NCBI RefSeq assembly: GCF_030052815.1
Contig: NC_079498.1
Coordinates: forward strand, 81,640,992 to 81,704,991
Source of the DNA: Hevea brasiliensis
Taxonomy: Eukaryota; Streptophyta; Magnoliopsida; Malpighiales; Euphorbiaceae
Length of the DNA stretch: 64,000 nt
Direction of reading: 5' to 3'
The notes beneath the pieces were generated by a model. That model was not told where the DNA came from and did not search any database. It worked only from the letters and a program-made list of their open reading frames with translations. Positions 23,288 through 35,310 of this stretch are shown one piece after another. The position numbers and the translations under genes were made by a program. Every line of letters starts with the position of its first letter. The first letter of the stretch is position 1.

Positions 23288-25711
23288 CTATTTGGAACTC
23301 TTCCAACTGACTGCACTTCCATCATAAATGAACACAAACCTAGAGGTAGACTTTCTATCATCGATATCTGATTGGAAATCAGAATCAGTATAACCATCCA
23401 ATTGCAAGTCACCACCTCCATATATCAAGAATAAATCCTTAGTTCTTCTCAAGTACTTAAGGATATTCTTGACAGCTATCCAGTGTTTCAAACCTGGATT
23501 GGATTGATACCTGCTAGTCAAACTAACAGCATATGCGATATCCGACCTAGTACACAATATTGCATATATTAAACTTCTAATAGCTAAAGCATATGGAATC
23601 CTGGCCATTTTATCTCTTTCTTCAAGTGTCTTTGGAGACATCTCTTTAGAAAGATGGATACCATGTCTCACTGGTAACAATCTTCTTTTGGAATCAAGCA
23701 TATTAAACCTCTTTAACACCTTTTTCAAGTATAGACTTTGGGATAAACCAATTATTCTTTTCGCTCTATCTCTATAGATGCGAATCCCAAGAACATAGGT
23801 TGCCTCCCCTAAGTCTTTCATAGAGAATGTATTTAACAACCATACCTCTACAGTTGTCAACATACCTGTGTCATTACCCATCAACAGAATGTCATCCACA
23901 TATAAGACAAGGAAAGTGATAGCACTATCACTAACCATCTTATATACACATGGCTCATCCTCATTTTTTATAAAACCGAATGACTTAATGGCTTCATCAG
24001 AACGGATGTTCCAACTCCTCGAAGGTTGTTTCAACCCATAAATGGATTGCTTTAGCTTGCGCACTTTGGAACCATCTTGGGATTCATAGTATGCAGCTAT
24101 TGCTAATAGAATCCTTATTGATTTAAGCATGTCAACAGGCGAGAAAGTCTCCTCATAGTCGATTCCTTGCCTTTGGCGAAACCCTTTCGCTACTAGCCAT
24201 GCCTTATAGGTCTCTACCTTTCCATCAGAACCAATTTTATTCTTGAAAACCCATTTGTTCCCTATAGGTATAATACCTTCAGGTGGGTCAACAAGATCCC
24301 AAACTTGATTCTTATACATGGAATCAATCTCCAATTTCATAGTATCAATCCATTTTGAAGAGTCTATATCTAATATAGCTTCTTCATAGGTAAGTGGATC
24401 ATCTCCATGATCAACTTCTTCATGAGTAGACAACTCTTGTTCTTCTTCATGAAGGAAACCATATCTCACTGGTGGGTGAGATACCCTGGTTGTTCTACGA
24501 GGAATAGTTGTAGATGTTTCATCAATAGGTGTAGGTTGATTAGATGGATCTATATCCATCTGATCTGTTGGTTGGTCAGAATTCTCCAATTCTAACTCTA
24601 TTTGCCTTCCTTTGCCTCCTTCATGAACAAACTGTTTTTCAAGAAATGTGGCATCTCTACTTACCACAACCTTTTGTGATGTAGGCAAATAAAAATAATA
24701 TCCAAAACTATCTTTTGGATATCCAACAAATTGACCCTTTTCTGATCTGGTTTCCAATTTATCAGTGTTCAGCTTTTTTATATAAGCTGGACAACCCCAA
24801 ATCTTAACATGCTTAAGACTTGGTTTTCTTCCATGCAATATCTCATAAGGCGTGGAAGATATTGATTTTGATGGAATCCTATTCAGAACATACAAAGTTG
24901 ATTCTAATACAAATCCCCAAAAGGAAATTGACATATCAGTATAGCTCATCATACTACGTACCATATCCAATAGGGTACAATTTCTCCTTTCAGATACACC
25001 ATTTAGCTGTGGTGTTCTTGGAGGAGTCAGCTGGGAAACAATGCCATGCTCTCTTAAGTATTCATCAAATTCAGTACTCAAGTATTCACCTCCACGATCT
25101 GATTGAAGAGCTTTAATACTTTTTCTTGTTTGATTTTCTACTTCAGATTTAAATTCTTTGAACTTTTCAAAGGATTCATGTTTGTATTTCATCAAATACA
25201 AATACCCAAATCTTGATTTATCATCAGTAAAGATAGTAAAATAATGAAAACCGCCTCTAGCCATTTCTTTAAATGGACCACATACATCACTATGTATTAG
25301 CTCTAAAATATTTTCAGCTCTTAGCCCTTGTCCAACAAAGGGTGATCTAGTCATTTTGCCCTGAAGGTAGGATTCACAGGTTGGAGTAGGTTCAGAACCC
25401 AATGAGGATAGAATCCCCATTTTCCCTAGTTTTGTAATCCTATCTTCTACAATATGACCTAACCTTAAGTGCCAAATATATTTTGAACTTGAGTTGATTT
25501 TCATCATGGCATTGCATTCTTTTAGATTGCTTGCATTAGATTTATATTTAACATTATTATCTAGATAATAAAGTCCATCATGCATATAACCCAAACCAAC
25601 ATATTTAATTTCAAAATAAATATTGCAAACATCATTTATGAACTGAAGTTCATAACCATCTCTAGTCAAACTAGATATAGAAATGATGTTCTTAAAAGGC
25701 ATTAGGTACAT
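23288..25711 (-). pseudogene. pol: Copia B integrase-reverse transcriptase, 807-codon open frame
   Basis: An open frame with, in order: GAG-pre-integrase region (HLRLGH at about residue 82), integrase zinc site with one Cys changed (CESYLQGK for CESCLQGK), core with HSDVCGPF, QSDRGGEYL and NGVSERRN (D, D and E present), WGCPAY linker, then RT with NKWVFKNKIG, DYEETFSPV, YGLKQ, catalytic YVDDILLMGND and DLGEATYVLGI, and the RNase H start (DGYTDSDFQSD). The frame hides an in-frame loss: AIAAYY joins directly to ESQDGSKV at about 24084, deleting about 30 codons including QMDVKTAFLNG, which holds the motif A aspartate. The true polyprotein start lies upstream in gag. Confidence 0.92.
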
Positions 25712-26048
25712 GCATAACCTTATTTAAATACAAAACATGTCCACACATGTATAAAGATTTAGATCTTATGGCTAAGGCTTCAACAGTTGAGCCATTGCCA
25801 ATTCGGAATCTAACATCTCGTTACTGCAGGCTTTTATTATTGGCTATACTCTGGGCAGTTTCTATTCCTGTGCCCATCATTATGGTAGTGGAAACACTTT
25901 CTTTTTGCCTTTGTCAACTTTGGTCTTCCTTATCTGTTTAGCTATCTACTTGGAAGGACCAGGAATCTGAGGTTTCTTTTTCTTATTGCCCTTCTTCTTG
26001 TTGGACTTTCCAGCAGAAGAAGATGCAGTCAAAGCTACTTCTTTTCCT
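25712..26048 (-). pseudogene. Copia B nucleocapsid-protease junction, deleted
   Basis: On the minus strand the Lys-rich end of gag and a decayed zinc knuckle (CFH pattern lost) run into GCCCAGAGTAT at about 25845-25860, then jump to sequence that in copia D lies beyond the protease active site (CGAGATGTTAGA..., 25808-25830). The WVLDTGANSHIS segment of copia D is absent, so the protease catalytic Asp is gone. Confidence 0.8.
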
Positions 26049-26670
26049 TTATTGCCCGGCATATTCTTTTGGGCAATAACCAGCATGTTTGAGTAAACCA
26101 GCCAAGGTGCATTCCTGTTTAGTCATATAGAAATTTGTCACAAAATTCCCAAATGACTTAGGAAGGGACTGAAGGATCAAATCCGTTTGCAGTTGGAAAT
26201 CCATGTTAAAGTCAAGATGTTTTAGCTGCTCAATCAGCCGAATCATCTTGTGGACATGATCCCTAACATTCTGTCCCTCAGACATCCTCATGCGGAATAG
26301 CTATCTAGATATCTCATACCTAGCATTCCTACTGCGCTCACCATACAACTCTTATAGGTGAAGGAGGATCTCACTCGCACTCTGTATGTTCTCATGCTGC
26401 TTCTGTAATTCATCACTCAATAGAAGCAAGCATGTAACACTTAGCTCTCATATCATGCTCCTTCCACTTGTCCAAAGTTTCATGTTCCTGTTGAGTGGCC
26501 TCTGGAGGTAAGGGACCAGGAATATTTGAGTCTAGAACATATCCTATATGTTCAAGGTTCAGGACAAGTTTCAAATTTCTTAGCCAATCAGATAGATTAG
26601 GTCCTATCAACCTATTGTGATCAAGTATGCTTGCAAGGATATTGGATGGTGGTGGTTGTTCTGTGCTCAT
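26049..26670 (-). pseudogene. gag: Copia B gag
   Basis: It starts MSTEQPPPSNIL at 26670 and reads through SDWLRNLKLVLNLEHIGYVL to SIE, where a stop breaks the frame (26413); another short break follows before MRMSEGQNV (26291) to the Lys-rich C-terminus. The domain order is that of a copia gag polypeptide (UBN2-type capsid). Homologous frames are 33046-33783 in copia C and 51044-51832 in copia D, the latter nearly intact. Gag packages the RNA and assembles particles in the cytoplasm. Confidence 0.88.
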
Positions 26671-28296
26671 TATTATCAGAAAATTAACTGTAGAAAATAA
26701 TCAGATTAATTAGTAAATGTATCATGTATTTAACTAAAATGATTATGGTCTTTTAATCAAATTGGTCCTCCCACTAACTTAGCGAATCCTACACTTCCAA
26801 AGTAGAAAACGGAAATCCTAGTTGGATGGATTTCTAGTGGGTGATTGAATTCTTATAATCCTATTGATCATCCTTAGACACATCCATCATTGGAATTATA
26901 ATAAACTATAAGTGAGCAACTCCTTGTCCATCACATCTCATGTGAGGTTCAATCCTTTACCTAGCCCCTAATGCTCAAAATCTTAGGCACATCCATTATT
27001 GACTTATCTTGCATTAGTTAAGTTGATCCCATTGAGCCAATAAACATGCAAATAATTTTAATGTCCTCAGGCACATCCATTATTGGCCACCAAACCATTT
27101 ATATATTTACAACATCTAATGCTTAATAATTATTCTTAAGAAAATCTCTTAAATTAATTGCATCATATGCAACTATTTAAAATTTCTTAAAATAATTACC
27201 GTAATGGAGGGCTCATATTATAATTACTTTAATTATAGCATATCCAACTTAATCATTTATTTGAAAGATTTTGTGGTCGTCCTAATTACTATTATGGTCT
27301 CACTTTGCACATTATCCATTTAGCATGCATATATCATATACTTGCATACGTTCCTATACATCTCATGCATTCATGGATAAACAGTAAATATGGTATGATC
27401 ATGGACTTTCTAAGGGATTCAATTCTGAGCCACCAAGAATTGAATTAAGGCATTCCTAGGTACATTTCATTCATTCATTTTACAAGAGTTGCTGAAGGAG
27501 TACATAATCAACACTTGGTCTTGAATTCCTCCCACTGGTCCTACCAATGCTCTTGACCTCCTTAATCTTCTTGCAATCCAATTACATAGTAATCCTTGGT
27601 ATACCAAGGCGAATTTACAAGAACTAAATAAATGAAATTACAACCCAAAAATTATTACAACCTTAATAATACATGCCCAAAATAAATTAAAATAAATTAA
27701 TTAATTTACAACCCAAAGAAACATTAAAGAAATAAATCCAATCATATTGGTATTTTATAGTCCATGATCATCCAACATGCATATCACTATTTAACAATTA
27801 AATAAAACATACATACTTAAATTAAATTGAATATCTCATATTTAACTTAAAAATCTAGATTTGAATATGATTCAAACAAATTTAAAAATTCAGATTTGAA
27901 TCACATTCAAACAAATTCAAAAATTCATATTTGAATCACATTCAAACAACATTAAAAATTCAGATTTGAATCACATTCAAACAACTTTTAAAATTCAGAT
28001 TTGAATCACATTCAAACAACTTTTAAAATTCAGATTCGAATCAAAATTTAATTGTGCAATTAAAACACCTAATTAAACATTTTAATTAGTCATAGGATGA
28101 ACCTTAGATCATACAACAATTGTATATTCAAAAACCCAAACCTTGCGCACACCATTGGAGATCACAAAGTGTGCGCACCAATAGTGTTCATCACCAAGCC
28201 GCCACTTTTCCTTTGCAACCAGCAATGGATCTATCTTCTCATGATCAAACCACACAATTAATCATATAATCAACAATCTAAATGGCAAATATAGTG
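26671..28296 (-). other. Copia B 1.6-kb leader with upstream ORFs and repeats
   Basis: This lies between primer site and gag. It carries, on the minus strand, three short upstream ORFs: 27080-27018 (63 nt, MDVPEDIK...), 26996-26961 (36 nt, MDVPKILSIRG) and 26887-26861 (27 nt, MDVSKDDQ). It also has six copies of a 35-bp palindromic repeat at 27850-28055. The same order and ORF lengths occur in copias C and D. No other gene is seen. Confidence 0.75.
27850..28055 (-). repeat. Copia B leader 35-bp repeat (about 6 copies)
   Basis: Each unit holds the near-perfect dyad TTTGAATGTGATTCAAA followed by an A/T-rich spacer. Copia C has about ten copies and copia D about three at the equivalent place. 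Confidence 0.85.
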
Positions 28297-28308
28297 GCTC
28301 TGATACTA
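28297..28308 (-). promoter_or_regulatory. Copia B primer binding site (tRNA-Met)
   Basis: The complement GCTCTGATACTA reads TAGTATCAGAGC on the minus strand, one base off the consensus TGGTATCAGAGC, 2 bases from the LTR end at 28311. Confidence 0.88.
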
Positions 28309-28310
28309 AT

Positions 28311-29152
28311 TGAAGGAGCGAAAGCATAAAAAACACAAGTTTATATCATTGAATTCAAAAAATTTTCACATAGGGTCACATGTATCATGCAAGATTCATT
28401 TTTATCTATTTGATTTCAATGATAAACAGCATATTAAAACTCTTTTAATATGTTTTGGATCTAGATTTGCCATTTAAAATTTTAGAATTAATCAGATTAA
28501 TTCATTAGAACCCTAGATTAGATCAAGAACAAGTGCACTAACCTTTTGATGCACTGCAGTGAGTTTGACACCATTGGGATGTGCCTTAGGACACCAGATG
28601 TTGTCCCTCTATCTTGTCTACACTAAGATCACCTATGGCAGCCCTTGAACAGCTTTTAAAGCTTTTTCTATGAATTAGAAAATCAAGTTTTGCATTTTGA
28701 GAGATTACAGATGTAAACCGGACACTAGAAACAATTTCTAGTATTTTTAATTCAAGAGATTGTTTGCTAATCTCTTTGAATTGGTGAGAGATGAAGAAGA
28801 AGAGAAGGGAGAGCAGCCAAGGGTGGCGGCACAAAGAGATGAATGCTAGCTTATTATTTTTTTTCTTTTCGTAACAACACTTATATAGGTAGGTCACCAC
28901 TTAAAACCCTTGCCATCACCTTCTGATTGGCTTTAGGTTTAATTGACCTAATCACATTGTACCAAGTGTCAAACCTATATTTAATCTTGACTTTGATCAT
29001 CTTACATGATTAAAAGACATATGGCAAGCTTATGTGTAGTGCCATGTGTCACCATCTCATGGTGCCATATGTCACCCTGTGAAATGACCAAAATACCCCT
29101 GTGTCTTAATTTTGAGTTCTCAACCCAAAATAATTATTTCTCTTCTTCTAAT
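28311..29152 (-). repeat. Copia B 5' LTR, 3' segment
   Basis: This matches 20876-21719 of the 3' LTR. It stops at 29152 where copia C inserted (TSD CTAAT, 29148-29152 and 39126-39130). The first segment of the LTR is at 39131-40397. Confidence 0.93.
28879..28888 (-). promoter_or_regulatory. Putative TATA box of the copia B LTR
   Basis: CCTATATAAG on the minus strand, followed downstream by an untranslated region leading to the LTR end at 28311. The 3' LTR has CTATATAAG-like sequence at 21445-21454. Copia D has TATAAAAG at the corresponding spot (48937). The function is inferred from sequence and placement. Confidence 0.55.
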
Positions 29153-31261
29153 TGTTAGTAGTATGCCCTAGAGCATATCATTTAGTATGTATCTTGTACA
29201 TATTTTTAATAATAAAAGGCATTTTCACTTTTCCGTTTACATAATATATTTATGTGTAATAGAAAAGGTCCATTGATATTTTGTTAGAAATATTATTCTT
29301 AAGTTGTTAAGAATATGAGTGACAATATTTCTAGCACAAAGTATCATAAATAGGTTCACAATCGAGGATACTTCATAATAAGGACATGACTTATCCAGAA
29401 AGATTGTATTCATGTTTGTTCCCAAGTTATTTATATGAGATATAAATAAGATGGAATGGTGAGTCTCATGCCATATAACAAACTTGATAGGCACTTATAA
29501 ATGATAAGGAGGCCGAACCAGTGACACTTATGACAAGCACATGGAGTTTACTCTTGTCAATGTTTTGTCATAAATCATATCAGTGCATATAATCTGTAGA
29601 CCTGAGATAGCACAGTTATCTTGTATATAGATAGTTTGAGTTTGATACTGCTTTCATACTTGTACTGTGTATGGGTATATGAGCATCTGTTGGCTCCTAC
29701 TAGTTATATATGGAGGTAGGTGTTGATCAAGATGGAATCTGTTCCTATAAGGAAATAGAGATAAAATCCTATGTTCATTTAATTGTTCTTGATGTTTCAA
29801 GTTCCTGGCCAGGACAGATAGATTTATTCAGAAAAGAGTTTCTGATGAGAAAATCTTTTTAATCAAGAACTGGAATTAAAAGAGAACATAATATTTATAG
29901 CAAATGGAGTTTGACATAAACCATGACTCTAGCTTGAGTTGGGATTTTGTAACAGAGAGATTCTAGTGCATGGTAACATATGATTATAGGTTCATTTAAG
30001 GTAAATCTTATTACTAATTGGGTGGCCATGGCATGCTATGCTAGGTGTTAACCATGGTCTATGAGGTTCATAAAATGATTTAGAGAAATCATTTATGGTA
30101 AGAAAGAGTTCTGATGATATTAAGAGTTGATATCATGTCTCATTGCCAATTAGTGATGAGCCTAGTAAGTCACACACATACACAAGTTATCACCTATTTA
30201 AATATGATTTAATTAATTAATTAAAGAGTTTAATTGATTAATTAAATAGATTTGGTTTGCAATTAAATTGCAAAGTCCTTAGCATGACTTGAAACCAAAT
30301 CTAGATTATTGGATGTGTAGTATAAATTAAATTTATATTTAAAGTGTTTAAATATGAATTTAATTGATGAGAAATTAATTAATAGAGATTAATTAATTAA
30401 TTTATATTTGATATAAATTAATTAGAAGAAGAAAATAATTATTTTGGGTTAAGAACTCAAAATTAAGACACAGGGGCATTTTGGTCATTTCACAGTGTGA
30501 CACGTAGCACCATGAGATGGTGACACATGGCATAACACATAAGCTTGCCAAATGTTTTTTAATCATGTAAGATGATTAAAATCAAGATTAAATATAGGTT
30601 TGACACTTGGCACAATGTGATTGGGTCACTTAAACCTAGAGCTAATCAAAAGGTGACATGTGGCTAGGGTTTAATGTGTTAACCTAGCTATTTAAGTGTG
30701 GTTATGAAAAGAAAACATAACCAGCAGCCTCTCCTCTCAATTTTCACGCCACTTTGAGCCTCTCCAGCTATTTCTCTTCATCTCTCATCAATTCAAAGAG
30801 ATTAGCCATCAATCTCTTGAATTAAGAACGCTAGAAATTGTTTCTAGTGTCCTGTTTACATCTCTAATCTCTTAAAAGGCAGAACTTGAATTTCTAATTA
30901 ATAGAAAAGGCTTTAGAAGCTGTTCAAGGGCTGCCATAGGTGTTCTTGGTGTGGACAAGCTAGAGGGACAACATCTGGTGTCCTGAAGACGAATCTCAAA
31001 GGCGCAGACACGCCGCAAAGACATCAAGAGGTTAGTGTAATCGTTCTTGATTTAATCTAGGGTTCTAAAATTAATCTGATTAATTTTAAAATCTTAAATG
31101 GAAAATACAGATCCAAAAACCATATTAAAAGAGTTTTAATATGTTGTTTATCATTGAAATCAAATAGATAAAAATAAATCTTGCATGGTGCATGTGACCC
31201 TAGGTGAAAATTTTTAAATTCAATGGTATAATCTTGTGTTTTTCACGCTTCCGATCCTTCA
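29153..31261 (+). repeat. Copia C 5' LTR
   Basis: 2109 bp from TGTTAGTAGTATGCCC to CGATCCTTCA. Near the start ATGCCCTAGAGCAT forms an imperfect palindrome shared by all four copias. A degenerate TATA-like CTATTTAAG lies at 30687-30695. Confidence 0.95.
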
Positions 31262-31263
31262 AT

Positions 31264-31275
31264 TGGTATCAGAGC
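31264..31275 (+). promoter_or_regulatory. Copia C primer binding site (tRNA-Met)
   Basis: TGGTATCAGAGC, exact consensus, begins 3 bases after the LTR end. Confidence 0.93.
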
Positions 31276-33045
31276 CACTATATTTGCCATTTAGATTGTT
31301 GATTATATAATTTAATTATGTGTTTGATCATGAGATCAAGAGATTCATTGCTGGTTGGATCATGAGGTGTGGCGGCACACATGGTGAAGCCACCATTGGT
31401 GGCGGCAACAATGGTTCCATGGGTGGTTCAAGGTTTGGCTTTTAATTCTGTAATTGTTGTATGATCTAAGGCCTATTCTTTTACTAATTGAAGTGTTTAA
31501 TTAGTTGTTTTAATCACACAATTAAATTATGATTCAAATCAGAATTTTTAAAAATTGTTTGAATGTGATTCAAATCTGAATTTTAAAAGTTGTTTGAATG
31601 TGATTCAAATCTGAATTTTTAAAGTTGTTTGAATCATATTTAAATCTGATTTTTTAAAATTGATTCAATAAAATTCAGATCTGATTTTTTAAAAAATATT
31701 TGAATGTGATTCAAATCTGATTTTTTAAAAAATGTTTGAATGTGATTCAAATCTGAATTTTTGAAGTTGTTTGAATGTGATTCAAATCTGAATTTTTAAA
31801 TTTGTTTGAATGAGATTCAAATCTGAATTTTTAAATTTATTTGAATCATATTCAAATCTGGATTTTTAAGTTAAATATGAGATATTCAATTTAATTTAAG
31901 TATGTATGTTTTATTTAATTGTTAAATAGTGATATGCATGATGGATGATCATGGACTATAAAAGACCAATGTGATTGGATTTATTTCTTTTATGTTTCTT
32001 TGGGATTGTAAATTAATTAATTTATTTTAATTTATTTTGGGCATGTATTATTAAGTTTGTAATATTTTTGGGTTGTAATTTCATTTATTTAAGTTCTTGT
32101 ATATTCGCCTTGGTATGCCAAGGATTACTATGTAATATTGGATTGCAAGAAGTTCAAGGAGGTCAAGAGCATTGGTGGGACCAGTGGGAGGAATTCAATA
32201 TCAAGTGTTGATTATGTACTCCTTCAGCAACTCTTGTAAAATGAATGAATGAAATGCACCTAGGAATGCCCTGATTCAATTCTTGATGGCTCAGAATTGA
32301 ATCCCTTAGAAAGTCCATGATCATACCATATTTACTGCTTATCCATGAATGCATGAGATGTATGGGAATGTATGCAATTATATGATATATGCATGCTAAA
32401 TGGATAATGTGCAAAGTGAGACCTTAATAGTAATTAGAATGACCATAAAATCTTCCAAACAAATGATTAAGTTGGAAATGCTATAATTAAAGTAATTATA
32501 ACATAGGCCCTCCATTGGGGCAATTATTTTAAGAAATTTTAAATAGTTGCATGAGATGCAATTAATTTAAGAGATTTTCTTAAGAATAATTGTTAAGCAT
32601 GAGATGTTGTAAATATGTAAATGATTTGGTGGCCAATATTGGATGTACCTGAGGACATTAAAATTATTTGCATAATTATGCTCAATGGGATCAACTTAAC
32701 TAATGCAAGATAAGTCAATAATGGATGTACCTGAGATTTTGAGCATTAGGGGCTAGGTAAAGGATTGAACCTCACATGAGATATGATGGGCAAGGAGTTG
32801 CTCACTTATAGTTTATTGTAATTCCAATAATGGATGTACCTGAGGATGATCAATAGAATTATAAGAATTCAATCACCCACTAGAAATCCATCCAACTAGG
32901 ATTTCCGTTTTCTATTTTGGAAGTGTAGGATTCGCTAAGTTAGTGGGAGGACCAATTTGATTAAAAGACCATAATCATTTTGGTTAATTACATGATACAT
33001 TTACTAATTAATCTGGTTATTTTCTGCAGTTAATTTTCTGATAAA
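31276..33045 (+). other. Copia C 1.8-kb leader with upstream ORFs and repeats
   Basis: This contains about ten copies of the 35-bp dyad repeat (31529-31870) and the upstream ORF series. The first ORF has lost its ATG (ATT at about 32638); the second is 32721-32756 (MDVPEILSIRG) and the third 32830-32856 (MDVPEDDQ). Each is preceded by CAATA. The remainder is A/T-rich with no other recognisable signal. Confidence 0.75.
31529..31870 (+). repeat. Copia C leader 35-bp repeat (about 10 copies)
   Basis: Head-to-tail units with TTTGAATGTGATTCAAA, then TCTGAATTTTTAAAGTTG or variants. Three middle copies are decayed. It is the largest array of the three copias. The dyad could form a 7-bp stem with a 3-base loop in each unit. 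Confidence 0.88.
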
Positions 33046-33920
33046 ATTGATCACAAAACAAACACCACCATAAAATAACCTTTCAATCATACTAGATCAC
33101 AACAGTTGATGTGTCCTAATCATTCGATTGGCTAAGAAATTTGAAACTTGTCCTGAACCTTGAACATATAGGATATGTTCTAGATTCAAATGTTCCTGGT
33201 CCCTTACCTCCAGAGGCCACACAAGAGGAACATGAAACTTTGGACAAATGGAAAGAGCATGATATGAGAGCTAAGTGTTACATGCTTGCTTCTATTGAGT
33301 GATGAATTACAGAAGCAGCATGAGAACATGCAGAGTGCGAGTGAGATCCTCCTTCACCTACAAGAGTTGTATGGTGAGCACAGCAGGAATGCTAGGTATG
33401 AGATATCTAGACAGTTATTCCATATGAGGATGTCTGAGGGACAGAATGTTGGGGATCATGTCCACAAGATGATTCGGCTGATTGAGCAGTTGGAACATCT
33501 TGACTTTAACATGGATTTCCAACTACAAACGGATTTGATCCTTCAGTCCCTTCCTGAGTCTTTTGGGAATTTTGTGACAAATTTCCATATGACTAAACAG
33601 GAATGCACCTTAGCTGAATTACTCAACATGCTGGTTATTGCCCAAAAGAATATGCTGTGCAATAAAGGAAAAGAGGTAGCTTTGTTGCATCTTCTTCTCA
33701 CTGGAAAGTCAAACAAGAAGAAGGTCAATAATAAAAAGAAACCTCAGATTCATTGTCCTTACAAGAAAATAGCTAAACAGTAAAAGAAGACTAAAGATGA
33801 TGTAGGCATAGGAAAGTGTTTCCACCGCCAAAAGGATGGGCACTGGAAAAGGAACCGCCTGCAGTATCTTGCTTCTCTCAAGGACAAGAAGGATACACCT
33901 TCTAAGGTATGTCCATATCT
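33046..33920 (+). pseudogene. gag: Copia C gag with decayed zinc knuckle
   Basis: The segment aligning to the MST... start is degraded and the ATG is lost (near 33046). The capsid reading resumes as LRNLKLVLNLEHIGYVL near 33130-33180, shifts frame near 33285, then is open to 33783 (RMSEGQNVGDHVHKMIRLIEQL, LQSLPESFGNF). The nucleocapsid knuckle reads CFHRQKDGHWKRNR, having lost two Cys ligands that copia D partly keeps (CFHCQ). Confidence 0.86.
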
Positions 33921-34112
33921 TGTTATTTAGATTCGATGATACTTATAGTTCATCTACACTTGGGTTTTAGATCTCGGTGCCGCTTCTCACATTTCTAATG
34001 ATATGCAGGAACTAGCAAACAAGAGTGCGACTATGCGTTCTCAAGATATTAGAGTCGGATTGGCAATGGCTCAACTGTTAAAGCTTTAGCCATAGGATCT
34101 AAATCTTTTTAC
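33921..34112 (+). pseudogene. Copia C protease, active site changed
   Basis: The active-site segment reads WVLDLGAASHISNDM (about 33958-34005) against WVLDTGANSHISYDM in copia D: GATCTCGGT replaces GATACTGGT. The Thr of the Asp-Thr-Gly triad is therefore lost by the same CTG-to-TCG type of change seen elsewhere in this element. There are several frame breaks around it. Confidence 0.8.
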
Positions 34113-35310
34113 ATGTTTGGACATGTTTTGTGTTTGGATAATATTTTATATGTACCTGATGCTTTTAAGAACATCATTTCTATATCTAGTTTGACTAGAA
34201 ATGGTTATGAATTTCAGTTCACAGATGATGTTTGCAATATTTATTTTGGAAATAAATATGTTGGTTCGGGTTATATGAATGATGGTCTTTATTATTTGGA
34301 TAATAATGACAAACACAAATTGAATGCAAGTAATCTAAAAGAATACAATGCCATGGTGAAAACCAACTCAAGTTCAAAATATATTTGGCACTTAAGGTTA
34401 TGTCATGTTGCAGAAGATAGGATTGCAAAATTGGAGAAAATGGGGATTCTATCCTCATTGGGCTCTGAGCCTACTCCAACTTGTGAATCTTGCCTTCAAG
34501 GCAAAATGACTAGATCACCCTTTGTTGGACAAGGGCTAAGAGCTGAAAATATTTTGGAACTAATACATAGTGATGTATGTGGTCCATTTAAAGAAATGGC
34601 TATAGGGGGCTTTCATTATTTTATTACCTTTACTGATGATAAATCAAGGTTTGGGTATTTGTATTTGATGAAATACAAACATGAATCCTTTGAAAAAGTT
34701 CAAAGAATTTAAATTTGAAGTAGAAAATCAAACAGGAAAAAGTATTAAAGCTCTTCGATCAGATCGTGGAGGTGACTATTTTAGTACTGAATTTGATGAA
34801 TACTTGAGAGAGCATGGCATTGTTTCTCAGCTAACTCCTCCAGGAACGCCACAGCTAAATGGTGTATCTGAAAGGAGAAATCGTACCCTATTGGATATGG
34901 TACGTAGTATGATGAGCTATACTGATATGCCAATCTCTTTTTGGGGATTTGTATTAGAATCAGCTCTGTATATTCTGAATAGGATTCCATCAAAATCAGT
35001 TTCTTCCACACCTTATGAGATATGGCATGGAAGAAAACCAAGTCTTAAGCATGTTAAGATTTGGGGTTGTCCAGCTTATATCAAAAAGCTGAACACTGAT
35101 AAATTGGAGACCATATCAGAAAAAGGTCGATTTGTTGGATATCCAAAAGATAGTTTTGGATATTATTTTTATTTGCCTACTTCACAAAAGGTTGTGATAA
35201 GTAGAGATGCCATATTTCTTGAACAACAGTTTGTTCAAGAAGGAGGCAAAGGAAGGCAAATAGAGTTAGAATTGGAGAATTCTGACCAACCAATGCATCG
35301 ATGGATATAG
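34113..35310 (+). pseudogene. pol: Copia C integrase
   Basis: Two overlapping frames (34113-34712 and 34681-35310) are joined by one frameshift in FEKFKEFK. They hold the pre-integrase region, the zinc domain (HLRLCHVAEDR ... CESCLQGK), the first Asp (LIHSDVCGPF), the second (RSDRGGDYF) and the Glu (NGVSERRN), then the WGCPAYIKK linker and a tail with LETISEKGRFVGYPKDSFGYYFYLP. All three catalytic residues are present. Confidence 0.9.

Noticed and set aside
24820..25116. Plus-strand 98-codon ORF, with similar antisense frames in copia C (34781-35041) and D (52826-53023)
   Set aside because: It is the antisense shadow of the copia integrase and recurs in each copy only because the sense strand is conserved.
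31529..31870. Regular repeats considered as a CRISPR array
   Set aside because: Units are head-to-tail with no unique spacers, in a plant retrotransposon leader.
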